A stretch of 22,026 nucleotides of DNA from Spirochaetaceae bacterium (lineage in GTDB: Bacteria > Spirochaetota > Spirochaetia > Treponematales > Breznakiellaceae). Location: positions 1 to 22,026 of the forward strand of contig JAISLM010000151.1 of the NCBI GenBank assembly GCA_031290855.1. The letters are read 5' to 3'. The notes under the pieces are model-generated. The model ran no database searches and was not told the DNA's origin. It was given only the letters and a program-made list of their open reading frames with translations. A program made the position numbers and the translations under genes. Within the stretch, counting starts at the first letter, position 1. The number at the start of each line of letters is the position of its first letter. Positions 1 to 8,119 of this stretch are shown here, in pieces.

Positions 1-158
1 CAACCACCCCCAACCACACACACCTCCACCGCGCGTTGCGTCCGGGTTTTTTGCCCCCCGCGCGCCCCCCCCCAAAACTCCAAAATGAGGCGTGGCTTTG
101 CCGGCGTTTCGCTTGCCTGTTTTGCCCGGATTAGGAGGGGACAGGACGGCGGGGCGTT
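1..158. other. C-rich intergenic start of window
   Basis: The first ~80 bases are strongly biased to C and A on the plus strand, including runs of C near 66-73, with no convincing coding signal on either strand. A 66-codon open frame from 85 to 285 has low-complexity Gly/Arg/Pro-rich content and runs through the hairpins that follow, so I do not treat it as a gene. It could be the trailing end of a longer intergenic repeat region that begins outside the window. Confidence 0.5.
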
Positions 159-256
159 GCGGGGGCGTCCCCCGCAGAGCGGGGTTTTAGGGGCGGCAGC
201 CCCTAGGAGAGGGGGCAGCCCGCAACGAAGTGCGGGCGTAGGGGGAGACTTCCCCC
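159..256. repeat. Array of four short GC-rich hairpins
   Basis: Four perfect inverted repeats lie one after another. They are GCGGGGG/CCCCCGC (159-165 with 169-175, loop of 3), TAGGGGC/GCCCCTA (188-194 with 199-205, loop of 4), GCCCGCA/TGCGGGC (218-224 with 231-237, loop of 6) and GGGGGA/TCCCCC (241-246 with 251-256, loop of 4). None is followed by a clean T-run, so they do not look like ordinary terminators. Their spacing and uniform style suggest a dispersed structured repeat; that interpretation is inference. Confidence 0.7.
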
Positions 257-275
257 CTTTCCCCTCAAAGCATGA

Positions 276-281
276 TATAAT
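276..281 (+). promoter_or_regulatory. Possible -10 box upstream of DUF4139 gene
   Basis: A perfect TATAAT lies 39 bases before the chosen ATG at 320, in an AT-rich patch that contrasts with the GC-rich hairpins upstream. No good -35 hexamer is visible at 16-18 bases upstream, because that stretch is poly-C. The call rests on the -10 match and position alone. Confidence 0.35.
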
Positions 282-319
282 TTAAGGACTTGAAAACTTT
301 TTGCTTTTGGAGGGATTTT

Positions 320-2389
320 ATGACGCTTGTTTTTAGAAAAAAAGGTATTTGTGTGGTTCTGTCTTGTCTGCTCGCGTCCGCCGTATTCGCGCAGAAGGAC
401 TCAGGCGAAGCGGCGGACTTGCCATTGCGGAAGATCAGCATCTTTTCATCCGGCGTAAGTTACTTTGAACATCGCGGTTCCGTCGCCCCCGCCGCCGCGC
501 TGGAACTGAGCTTTAACGGCGACGCACTGAACGACGCGCTGAAGTCCCTCGTGATAAACGACCCGGAGGCAAGCGCGCCGGTCGTCACGTATCAATCCGA
601 AACAACGCTGATACGCACGTTGCAAAGTCTCAGGATAAACCTTGCCGGAAATCCGGGCATAGCGGAAATCCTTTCGTCGCTGCGCGGGGAGGAGATACAG
701 ATAACGACCTCCGCTTCGATTGTCGCGCCGGTATCGATTGAAGGCAGAATCGTGGCGGTTGAAATTCCGCCGGTCTTTCTGCGCGGCGGCGAGGGCCAGG
801 GCGACCCCGCGCTAACCATTTCTACCACAAACGGGGTGCGCCTGGTAAAACTGAAGGACATTCAGTCGTTCACGTTCAGGGACGCGGCGGTAAACGCCGA
901 CCTAAACCGCGCCCTCGACATGATTCGTTCCTCGAACAATTCCGGCATAAAGACGCTCAATATAGCGCTGCCCGGCAGGAACAGGCGCGATATAAGCCTC
1001 AGCTACGTGATTCCGTCACCGGTCTGGAAGGTTTCCTACCGGCTCGACCTTAACGGCGCGAAACCTTTCCTTCAGGGCTGGGCGATCATCGATAACGACG
1101 GCGATATTGACTGGACGGACGTGGAAATCTCGCTTGTTACGGGGAGGCCGGTCTCGTTCGTCCAAAACCTGTACCCGCCTTACTATGTTGACCGCCCCGT
1201 CCTCCCGCTCGCGATCGCGGGCGCTGCGGAGGCGCGGACTTACGAGTCAGGCTATGGCGGGGCCGAGGACGGCGCAACGTACAAGATGGCGCGTAACGAA
1301 ACGATGTTTGCGGCGGCGGACAGCGCGGAAATGGAAAGTCCGCAGCCGGCGGCCGCCCAATCCATGATGCGGGCGGTGCGCGGCGTTGTACCTGGCGGCG
1401 TACTTGAAACTGCGCGGGGCGCGGACGCGGGCGACCAGTTCGAATTCACGCTGAAGAAGCCGGTTACCCTGGCACGTCAGCAGAGCGCGATGCTTCCGCT
1501 TGTCGAAGGGCCGGTAACGGCGGAAAAAACGCTCGTGTTTTCCGGGCAAAAGGCGCTTGCCGGCGGCGTGGTAAACCCTGCGATAAGCGCGCAGCTTACC
1601 AACAACACCGGCATGAAGCTGCCGGCGGGCCCGATAACCGTGTTTGACGGCGGGGTATACGCCGGGGACGCGCTGCTCGAATTCCTGCCGGAGGGCGAAA
1701 AGCGGATAGTCTCCTACGGAGAGGACCTTTCCGTTTCCGGCACCGTGACATCGTCGTTCAAGCGGGTGATAGCGGCGGTAACGGTCAGCCGGGGCGTAAT
1801 GACGCTTTCCCGCAAAAACGTCAACGAAAAGACATACACTATACGGAACGCCGGCTCCGCATCGAAAAAGCTGATAATCGAACATCCGGTAACTCGCGGC
1901 GCGATACTGACGACGCCGCCCTCTTTTGACGAGCAGACGGCATCGCTGTACCGTTTTACGCGGAACATTGCCGCCGGGGCATCTCTTGATTTTACCGTCA
2001 GCGAGGAAATGCCGGTTTCCGAGACGATTACGCTGTCCCAGCTTAACGACGCCGCCTTCGCCGCGTTCTCGACAAACGCCGAAATCCCCGACAAAGTCCG
2101 GAACGCCTTTGCCAAAGCGCTGTCGCTCAAGCGCGCCGCGGACGACGCGGCCAAGGCGCTTTCCAACGCTGAGGCGCGGCGCGTCCGGCTAGTGGCGGAC
2201 GAGGAACGGATAAGGAACAACCTTGAAGCGGTAGGCGCCGAAAGCGCGGAGGGGCAGGAGTACCTGCAACGTCTTGCCGCCCAGGACGCCGCGATCGCGG
2301 CGCAGAACGACGCGATAGACGAGGCGCGAGCTTCCGTCAGCGAAACCGAGGCCGCCTACGAGGAATACCTGGGCAGCCTTGAACTGTAA
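320..2389 (+). CDS. Exported DUF4139 domain protein
   Basis: The start is ATG 320, preceded by GGAGGG at 309-314 with a 5-base spacer. An in-frame TTG at 290 would add ten residues, but its only ribosome-binding sequence sits too close. The 689-residue product opens with Arg-Lys-Lys and a hydrophobic stretch ending Ala-Val-Phe-Ala, a typical signal peptide of about 24 residues. The start of the mature part (ISIFSSGVSYFEHRG) resembles the N-terminal domain paired with DUF4139. The region near residues 235-300 (WKVSYRLDLNG, GWAIIDNDGDIDWTDVEISLVTG) is the DUF4139 core. A Met/Ala-rich linker follows, then a beta-rich section, and the last ~75 residues are Ala/Glu/Arg-rich heptad-like sequence likely to form a coiled coil. 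The molecular role of the family is not established; envelope location is inferred. It ends 15 bases before the fumarase start, so the two are probably cotranscribed. Confidence 0.85.
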   Translation: MTLVFRKKGICVVLSCLLASAVFAQKDSGEAADLPLRKISIFSSGVSYFEHRGSVAPAAALELSFNGDALNDALKSLVINDPEASAPVVTYQSETTLIRTLQSLRINLAGNPGIAEILSSLRGEEIQITTSASIVAPVSIEGRIVAVEIPPVFLRGGEGQGDPALTISTTNGVRLVKLKDIQSFTFRDAAVNADLNRALDMIRSSNNSGIKTLNIALPGRNRRDISLSYVIPSPVWKVSYRLDLNGAKPFLQGWAIIDNDGDIDWTDVEISLVTGRPVSFVQNLYPPYYVDRPVLPLAIAGAAEARTYESGYGGAEDGATYKMARNETMFAAADSAEMESPQPAAAQSMMRAVRGVVPGGVLETARGADAGDQFEFTLKKPVTLARQQSAMLPLVEGPVTAEKTLVFSGQKALAGGVVNPAISAQLTNNTGMKLPAGPITVFDGGVYAGDALLEFLPEGEKRIVSYGEDLSVSGTVTSSFKRVIAAVTVSRGVMTLSRKNVNEKTYTIRNAGSASKKLIIEHPVTRGAILTTPPSFDEQTASLYRFTRNIAAGASLDFTVSEEMPVSETITLSQLNDAAFAAFSTNAEIPDKVRNAFAKALSLKRAADDAAKALSNAEARRVRLVADEERIRNNLEAVGAESAEGQEYLQRLAAQDAAIAAQNDAIDEARASVSETEAAYEEYLGSLEL

Positions 2390-2404
2390 AACCGAAACAG
2401 GCGA

Positions 2405-4018
2405 ATGGACATCGGGAGCCTTGTAGAGAAACGTTTTGCCAAAACGGAATTTCTTCCGTTAAAAACGTCTCTACAAGGCGCATTTCGTGATGGGAGGCTC
2501 TTCGTCCTGCCGGCGTGCCTCGAAGCCCTGGCTGCCGAAGCCTTCCGCCGCATCGCCTTTTTCTACCGGAAAAGCCATCTTTCCCTGCTGGCCGCCGCCT
2601 ACGGCAAGGCGGACACCACGGCAAACGAAAGCTCTCTTTTACGCGACCTGCTCGACAACGCCGTTATCGCGGCGGAGGGGAGCCTCCCGCTCTGCCAGGA
2701 TACAGGCGCGGCCTCCGTCTACGGATGGAAGCCGGAGGGCGTGGTAACTGGGGCGGACGATAGGGCCGCGCTGGAGCGGGGGATAGGCGCAGCGTACAAT
2801 AAGCACCGCCTACGCGCCTCGCTTGTCGCGCCCGTCTCCTTTTTTGGCGAGCGCAACACCGGGAACAACCTCCCCGCCCAGATCCGCATCGAGGCAACGC
2901 CGCCCGGAAACCCCGCCGACCCCTGTTACCGTTTCCTGTTCACGGCCAAGGGCGGCGGCTCATCGAACAGGACTTCCTACTTTCCGGCCACGCCCGGCAT
3001 CCTTTACCCGGACGCTTGGGACGGCTTTCTCCGTGAAAAGATAGAGGCCCTCGGAACAGCCGCCTGCCCGCCCTACCGCCTCGCGATTGTGGCCGGCGGC
3101 CTTAGCCCCGAACAAAACCTGGAAATCTTAAAGCTCGCTACGACGGAGACTCTGGACGAGGCCCCCTGCTTTGACGCGGCCAGTCCCGACGGCGCTTCTT
3201 CCGTGTACGCGCCGCTCCTGTTCCGCGACATTTTCCGGGAAAAGCGGGCAATGGAGATCGCGGAAAATAGCGGCCTCGGGGCGCAGGCCGGCGGGAAACG
3301 CCTCGTTCTGGATGTCCGCGTCCTTCGCCTACCCCGCCACGCCGCGACATTCCCTGTCTCTATCGGCGTTTCGTGCGTGGCGCACCGCAGTATGCTCGGT
3401 TTTATCAACAAAGACGGCGTTTTCCTTGAAAGGCTGGAAGAAAACCCCCGTCTACTAATCTCAAAGGCGCTAAAAGAGGCTAAACCCTCCGTGACATTTG
3501 ACATAAAAACGCGCCGAATCAGCTTCGATATGCCGATGACAGAGCTTTGCGCCCTCTTAGGCGGCTTCGAGGCGGGATGCGCCTTGATTGCGGACGGAAA
3601 ACTGCTCGTGGCGCGGGACGCGGCCCATCTCGCCTGGAGAGGCCTCGTTGAAAGGGGCGAGCCGCTCCCCGACTACCTCTTCAAGTACCCGGTATTCTAT
3701 GCGGGCCCATCCGAAACGCCGCCCGGATGCGTAACAGGCAGCATAGGCCCCACAACATCATCCCGCATGGACGGCTTTGCGGAAGAACTCCTTTCACGCG
3801 GCGCGTCCCTTGTCACCGTGGGCAAGGGGCGGCGCGGCGGCGCCTGGAAGGAGGCGGCGGACAGGTACGGGGGACGCTACCTTTGCGCGGCGGGCGGCGC
3901 GGCGGCCCTGATAGCGAGCCGCCACATCGTTTCGGCAACGATCATCGACTATCCGGAACTGGCGATGGAGGCCGTGCGCCTAATCGAAGTGAAAGACCTG
4001 CGCCTTTTTACCGGCTAA
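2405..4018 (+). CDS. fumA: Class I fumarate hydratase (fused alpha/beta)
   Basis: The 537-residue product matches the single-chain iron-sulfur class I fumarases, which interconvert fumarate and malate. The alpha part contains LPLCQDTG (Cys97), the NTGNNLPAQI and AKGGGSSNRT motifs, GTAACPPY (Cys221) and SIGVSCVAHRS (Cys324). These three Cys fall where FumA-type enzymes bind the [4Fe-4S] cluster. The beta part follows from about residue 365 (GPSETPPG, GSIGPTTSSRMD, then a GGAAAL segment). Length is close to the ~548 residues of E. coli FumA. The related L(+)-tartrate dehydratases share these motifs, so substrate is inferred. ATG 2405 has only a weak AGG upstream; the product aligns with FumA from about residue 14, which supports a start at or near here. 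The first 75 bases carry a large inverted repeat (separate entry). The gene converges on the RND-type gene, with 12 bases between stops. Confidence 0.92.
   Translation: MDIGSLVEKRFAKTEFLPLKTSLQGAFRDGRLFVLPACLEALAAEAFRRIAFFYRKSHLSLLAAAYGKADTTANESSLLRDLLDNAVIAAEGSLPLCQDTGAASVYGWKPEGVVTGADDRAALERGIGAAYNKHRLRASLVAPVSFFGERNTGNNLPAQIRIEATPPGNPADPCYRFLFTAKGGGSSNRTSYFPATPGILYPDAWDGFLREKIEALGTAACPPYRLAIVAGGLSPEQNLEILKLATTETLDEAPCFDAASPDGASSVYAPLLFRDIFREKRAMEIAENSGLGAQAGGKRLVLDVRVLRLPRHAATFPVSIGVSCVAHRSMLGFINKDGVFLERLEENPRLLISKALKEAKPSVTFDIKTRRISFDMPMTELCALLGGFEAGCALIADGKLLVARDAAHLAWRGLVERGEPLPDYLFKYPVFYAGPSETPPGCVTGSIGPTTSSRMDGFAEELLSRGASLVTVGKGRRGGAWKEAADRYGGRYLCAAGGAAALIASRHIVSATIIDYPELAMEAVRLIEVKDLRLFTG
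2418..2479. repeat. Nested inverted repeat inside fumarase 5' end
   Basis: The outer arms GCCTTGTAGAGA (2418-2429) and TCTCTACAAGGC (2468-2479) pair perfectly. They continue as CGTTTT (2432-2437) with AAAACG (2462-2467), with a 2-base AA bulge on the left. Inside, AACGGAA (2443-2449) pairs with TTCCGTT (2454-2460) around a TTTC loop. The element starts 13 bases after the ATG and lies wholly in the coding frame. In mRNA it would fold into a long two-part hairpin beside the initiation region. A role in damping translation, or origin as an inserted palindromic element, is inference. Confidence 0.85.
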
Positions 4019-4030
4019 GGCGCGGCGCGT

Positions 4031-6508
4031 TCAGCCTTGTAAACCTGTCGCCTTCATAACAAACGCGGGTTTTGTCCAATTCAGTATTACGGGGATTATA
4101 ACGAGGCCCACGACGGCGCTCATCAACAACGATAGTGTTATAAGAAGGCCAAACTGTCCCAGGGTCTTGAACCGGGAGAACATCAGCAAGGCAAAACCGA
4201 TCCCGGTTGATACCGCGTCCGCGATGATCGCTATGCCGCTTGTCCGGTAGGCGTTAAAAACAAAATCGCCGGAAAAGTTCGAGGCGTAGGCCTCGCGCTT
4301 GTACGCCTCCATAAAATGTACCGTGTAGTCTATCCCTATCCCCATCGAGACGCTCGCTATCATCGCGGTCGCTATGTTCAGTCTGATACCGAGAAAACCC
4401 ATCACGGCGAAGTTCAGCAGCACTAGGGCTATCAGCGGAATCACGCCGATAAGTCCCGCAAAAACTGAACGGTTGCAGAACGACACGATGAAAAACAGCG
4501 CGAAAAACGCGATTATCATCGACACCCACACGGAATTGACGACATAGCGGTTCGTAGAGCCTTCGACCAGGGCCGCGCCGCCGACCGTTACCCTAAGGTT
4601 CTTGGGGAAATTGGCGGCTATGTAATCGTTTATCTCGCGTACGACCGTGTTTGTGTCCAATTGGCCCGTGGTGCGCAACATCACGGTGGACTTTATCGCG
4701 GTCGGCTCAAGCGGGTCGTTGGAATAGGAATTGTCATCGCTTGCCAGCATCACAAGGTAGTTTCCGATAAGGCGCTGTAGCGCGTCCTTGTCAGCCTTGC
4801 CGTAACGGGCCGGGTCGGCGGGAATCTCGTAGTAAGACGCGCCCTCGTAGTTGGCAAGGCGCTTCAACTCCCAGACAAGCTCGTTAGCGTTCATGTTTTT
4901 CGATACCAAGGCCGCCCTGTCGAGCAGCGCTATCGTGTCGGCGCTTTCTCCCGCGTAAGCCTCGCCTATGTTGTAAACCTGATTCGTCCGCTTGATGAAG
5001 TCGCTGAAACCCATCACCTTGCCGACAAGCGGAATCCCGGCAAGATAGTCCGCGAGGCCGTCCATCGCGCACAGCGTATCGGGGTGAAGGATCACTTCGG
5101 GACTGTCCGCCTTGACCGCGACATTCAGCACCTTGGAGCCGCCGAACTTGTCCCTTATGAACTTGTCCGACTTCACTACGTCCGTCGAGTCCCGAAAGTA
5201 TTCTACGAAAACGTTGTCGGTAACCAGCTTCGTAGCGCCGTAAACGGAAACGGCGACCACGATCACAGTTATGAAAAGCACTAGCCATTTTCTCTTTATG
5301 ATCCGCACGAAGAGGCCGGATATCCTGTCGTTGTAAGGAACGTATCCGGGGGCCTTCTTAAAGACGATTTTTGCAATATGGGCGGGCCCGCAAACGATCA
5401 GAACGGCGGGCGTGAACGTGATCGACAGAATGAACGACGCGAAAACCCCGAACGCGGCAAACGCGCCAAACTCCCGCATCGGCAGTACTCTCGTGAAGCA
5501 AAACGCGACGAAACTCACCGTCGTCGTTATCGCCGCGAGGAATATCGGGCGGCGCACAAGTTTTACAAGCTCTATCACATAGGCCGTATGTTCCTCCCGC
5601 GTCATGCCGGCGAAGTCTCTGCCGGAACCCTCTATGTAATGCACCAACACATGTAGGCCGTAGGAGTTGCCGACCGCTATCAGTATCACGGGCAGCACGG
5701 TCGAGATAATCGAAAGCTTTATGTTAAACACCGGCATCGCGCCCATAGTCCAAACGGTCGCCACCAGCACGGCGAGCAGGGACATCAGCACGAAGTACAG
5801 ACGCTTAAGCGGAAGGTACACGATCAGCAGGATCGCGATGATCACCATTGGTACCAGATACTTCAAGTCCGCGCCCATCGCCTCGTTTATCGTGCTGATC
5901 ACGACGGGAATACCGGCAACATAAACCTCCGCCTCGCCGTCAAAGCGCTCGTGCGCCATGTCCCGGATCGCAAGAAAGCTGTCCGCCGCTTCCTGATCGC
6001 TTGCGTTCTCCGCCGTGATCTTGAGCGGGACGTATATCTGCGTCGAGCTAAAGTCGTCCGACACGAGGGAACTGTCGTAGATGCTCCACGAACTCACCCG
6101 GCGCTTCAATTCGCCTATCTCGGCGGGCGTTCCCGCGAAGTCGCCGGGAACAAGGTTTTCGACCATTATAGTTTCCGCGTCGCCGGAAATATAGTCCGTG
6201 GTCATAAGACTGTCTACGCTGCCCACGACCTCCATGCTCTCCACGTCCTCCGAGAAATCGCGTATCAGCCGCAAGAAGTCCGCGTCAAACACGGTGCCGT
6301 ACTTGCGCTCCAGACCGACGAGGATGAAGAGCGACGAGCCGAAAGTTTCGTCGAGCATCGCGGTATCGACACGCGCCTTGTCATCGTAGGGCACGAAGCG
6401 CATATTGTTGTTATCAAGCTCGGCACGCGGCAGCTGCGCGGCAAAAAACAAAGTCAGCGCCGCAGTAACGGCAATCACGATCACCGGGCGTTTGAGTAAT
6501 TTATCCAT
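4031..6508 (-). CDS. MMPL/RND-type membrane transporter
   Basis: The 825-residue product has the duplicated layout of the RND superfamily, closest to the MMPL/HAE3-like single-chain group. One membrane helix lies near residues 8-25, a large extracytoplasmic loop follows to about 215, then a five-helix cluster runs from about 218 to 373 (including VGNSYGLHVLVH near 279-290). The same pattern repeats in the second half, with a helix near 406-426, a second outer domain, and a final cluster containing MGIGIDYTVHFMEAYKRE. VAGIPVV just before the second helix is typical of the group. ATG 6508 has AGGAG 7 bases upstream on the minus strand. It lies 57 bases downstream of alaA on the same strand. Family members move lipids, hopanoids or drugs out of the inner membrane; the substrate here is unknown. 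No periplasmic adaptor or outer-membrane partner is adjacent. Confidence 0.85.
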   Translation of the reverse strand: MDKLLKRPVIVIAVTAALTLFFAAQLPRAELDNNNMRFVPYDDKARVDTAMLDETFGSSLFILVGLERKYGTVFDADFLRLIRDFSEDVESMEVVGSVDSLMTTDYISGDAETIMVENLVPGDFAGTPAEIGELKRRVSSWSIYDSSLVSDDFSSTQIYVPLKITAENASDQEAADSFLAIRDMAHERFDGEAEVYVAGIPVVISTINEAMGADLKYLVPMVIIAILLIVYLPLKRLYFVLMSLLAVLVATVWTMGAMPVFNIKLSIISTVLPVILIAVGNSYGLHVLVHYIEGSGRDFAGMTREEHTAYVIELVKLVRRPIFLAAITTTVSFVAFCFTRVLPMREFGAFAAFGVFASFILSITFTPAVLIVCGPAHIAKIVFKKAPGYVPYNDRISGLFVRIIKRKWLVLFITVIVVAVSVYGATKLVTDNVFVEYFRDSTDVVKSDKFIRDKFGGSKVLNVAVKADSPEVILHPDTLCAMDGLADYLAGIPLVGKVMGFSDFIKRTNQVYNIGEAYAGESADTIALLDRAALVSKNMNANELVWELKRLANYEGASYYEIPADPARYGKADKDALQRLIGNYLVMLASDDNSYSNDPLEPTAIKSTVMLRTTGQLDTNTVVREINDYIAANFPKNLRVTVGGAALVEGSTNRYVVNSVWVSMIIAFFALFFIVSFCNRSVFAGLIGVIPLIALVLLNFAVMGFLGIRLNIATAMIASVSMGIGIDYTVHFMEAYKREAYASNFSGDFVFNAYRTSGIAIIADAVSTGIGFALLMFSRFKTLGQFGLLITLSLLMSAVVGLVIIPVILNWTKPAFVMKATGLQG

Positions 6509-6565
6509 CAGAATCTCCTAATTATAAATACCGTTTTATATTCCCCGCCGCCGGGCCGGACGGCG

Positions 6566-7783
6566 CTAGACCTGCCGGTAAGTTTCCAGAAAGCGGGCAA
6601 AGCGGCCAAGCGCTTCGGTAAGCGTCCCCGTGTCGGGCAGAAAGACGATGCGGAAGTGGTCGTGCGCCGGCCAGTTGAAGCCTGTACCCTGGACAAGCAG
6701 GATGTGCTCCGACTTGAGCAGGTCGAGCATAAAGCGCGTATCGTCAGTGATGTTGAAACGGGCAGTATCGATCTTCGGGAAGCAGTACAAAGCGCCCGCC
6801 GGCTTGACGCAGGAAATACCGGGAATCCGGTTCAACAGGTCGATCACGGTGTCGCGCTGTTCCAAAAGTCGTCCGCCGGGAATCAGAAAGTCATTTATGC
6901 TCTGGTAGCCGCCAAGCGCGGTCTGTATACCGAACTGGGCCGGCACGTTTGCGCAGAGCCTCATGTTCGCGAGCATCGTCAGCCCCTCTCGGTAACCGTC
7001 CGCAATCCCCTTGTTACCGGACAGCACCATCCAACCGGCACGAAAACCCGCCGCCCTGTACGCCTTGGAAAGCCCGCTGAACGAAACCGTCAGTATAGAA
7101 CTGTCTATCAGGGCCATCGGCGTATGAACGGCGCCGTCGTAGGTGATCCGCTCGTAAATCTCGTCCGCGAACACGATAAGCTCGTGCTCGCGCGCGACAG
7201 CCGCCACCCCCTCCAGAATCTGCCGGTCATAAACCGCGCCCGTCGGGTTGTTCGGGTTTATCACGACGATAGCGCGGGTGGAGGCGCTGACCTTGGAACG
7301 TATGTCGTCAAGGTCGGGGTTCCAGGCGGACTGCTCGTCGCAGACGTAGTGAACCGCCTTGCCGCCCGAAAGCGTGATCGCCGCCGTCCAGAGCGGGTAA
7401 TCGGGAGCCGGCACGAGTATCTCGTCACCGTTGTTGATGAGCGCCTGCATCGCCATCATGATAAGCTCGCTTACGCCGTTACCCGTGTAAATATCGTTGA
7501 TGCCGACATCGAGGACACCCTTGCCCTGAAAGTCGTGCATCACGGCCTTACGCGCCGGGAAGAGGCCGAGCGAATCGGAGTACCCCTGCGCGTTCTGCAT
7601 ATTGATGATGATGTCGTGGATGATCTCGTCAGGCGCGGTAAAGCCGAAAGCCGCAGGATTCCCGATGTTCAGCTTTAGGATACGAAACCCGTCCTTTTCG
7701 AGCCGGGTGGCCTCATCCATCACCGGTCCCCGTATCTCGTAGCAAACATCGTCCAGCTTGGACGATTTCTGAAAAGTACGCAT
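6566..7783 (-). CDS. alaA: Glutamate-pyruvate aminotransferase AlaA
   Basis: From the chosen ATG (7783) the product has 405 residues, the same length as E. coli AlaA, and runs parallel to it: QKSSKLDDVCYEIRGPV at the N-terminus, KLNIGNPAAFGF, GNGVSELI, VPAPDYPLWTAA, NPNNPTGAVY, FADEIYERI, and GLSKAYRAAGFRAGWMV, where Lys240 is the expected pyridoxal-phosphate lysine. It belongs to class I/II (fold type I) aminotransferases and should make alanine from pyruvate using glutamate. Longer open reading to 7879 exists, but the added residues are Pro/Gly-rich and have no counterpart in the family. A weak GGCGGA precedes the chosen start. It is the first gene of a minus-strand pair with the RND-type transporter, and its upstream side borders repeat-rich DNA. 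Confidence 0.93.
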   Translation of the reverse strand: MRTFQKSSKLDDVCYEIRGPVMDEATRLEKDGFRILKLNIGNPAAFGFTAPDEIIHDIIINMQNAQGYSDSLGLFPARKAVMHDFQGKGVLDVGINDIYTGNGVSELIMMAMQALINNGDEILVPAPDYPLWTAAITLSGGKAVHYVCDEQSAWNPDLDDIRSKVSASTRAIVVINPNNPTGAVYDRQILEGVAAVAREHELIVFADEIYERITYDGAVHTPMALIDSSILTVSFSGLSKAYRAAGFRAGWMVLSGNKGIADGYREGLTMLANMRLCANVPAQFGIQTALGGYQSINDFLIPGGRLLEQRDTVIDLLNRIPGISCVKPAGALYCFPKIDTARFNITDDTRFMLDLLKSEHILLVQGTGFNWPAHDHFRIVFLPDTGTLTEALGRFARFLETYRQV

Positions 7784-7889
7784 TCCGCCAGTATACCCCA
7801 TTGAAGATAGGGCGTCTCCCCCCGGCTCTAACGAGCAATGAGGAATGGGCGGCGGAGGAAGAAAAACGCGGGAGGGCAAGAAAGCCTTC

Positions 7890-7960
7890 TTATTCGCAAA
7901 GTCTGGTTTAATACCCCGCCGAACATCAGGTTCGCTTTTGCCGCAGGCGGCTCATTGCTG
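7890..7960 (+). repeat. Dispersed intergenic repeat, copy A
   Basis: Roughly 70 bases beginning TTATTCGCAAAGTCTGG and running to GGCTCATTGC match 21768-21840 read on the minus strand, with about a dozen differences and one small indel by eye. The upstream flanks of both copies also share short blocks, so the full repeat may be longer. Copy B sits next to a Y1 transposase gene, which suggests a REP-like family; that link is inference. Confidence 0.75.
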
Positions 7961-7994
7961 TAAATCATTACCAGGTAACGATTTAAGTCGGGAT

Positions 7995-8007
7995 GGGGTC
8001 AGACCCC
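7995..8007. repeat. GGGGTC-A-GACCCC palindrome
   Basis: A 6-bp perfect inverted repeat with a single central base. Very similar palindromes recur in many bacterial genomes in the company of Y1/REP-type transposases, as far as I recall. Only one copy was noticed in this window. Confidence 0.5.
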
Positions 8008-8119
8008 GGCAGATCGGTAAGTTCGTTTCAACGTGCAAAGCGCCTTGAACAATGAGTAACGGGAAATCAGCAGGCCGAATTTCGAGTTTTTATGTAAGGA
8101 GTATTATGGAGCGGAAAAA

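Larger units (their letters stand above)
7784..8119. other. Intergenic region upstream of alaA with repeat copy
   Basis: No credible gene was found. The stretch contains one copy of a dispersed repeat (about 7890-7960), a near-perfect palindrome at 7995-8007, and undistinguished sequence to 8119. A 67-codon open frame at 7845-8048 reads through the repeat and is judged non-coding, because the other repeat copy gives a similar peptide from a plainly intergenic position. The alaA promoter must lie at the left end on the minus strand; a TATACT at 7788-7793 on that strand is a weak candidate. Confidence 0.55.

Noticed and set aside
85..285. 66-codon plus-strand open frame before the DUF4139 gene
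   Set aside because: It reads through four hairpins, is Gly/Arg/Pro-rich and has no ribosome-binding site or recognisable family.
290..319. TTG 290 as start of the DUF4139 protein
   Set aside because: AAGGA lies only one base before it, while ATG 320 has GGAGGG at good spacing and gives a standard signal peptide.
6656..7678. 340-codon plus-strand open frame opposite alaA
   Set aside because: It is fully antisense to a strongly conserved aminotransferase; long antisense frames are common in GC-rich genes.
7845..8048. 67-codon open frame upstream of the IS remnant
   Set aside because: It runs through the dispersed repeat; the other copy gives a similar peptide from intergenic DNA, so similarity comes from the repeat.
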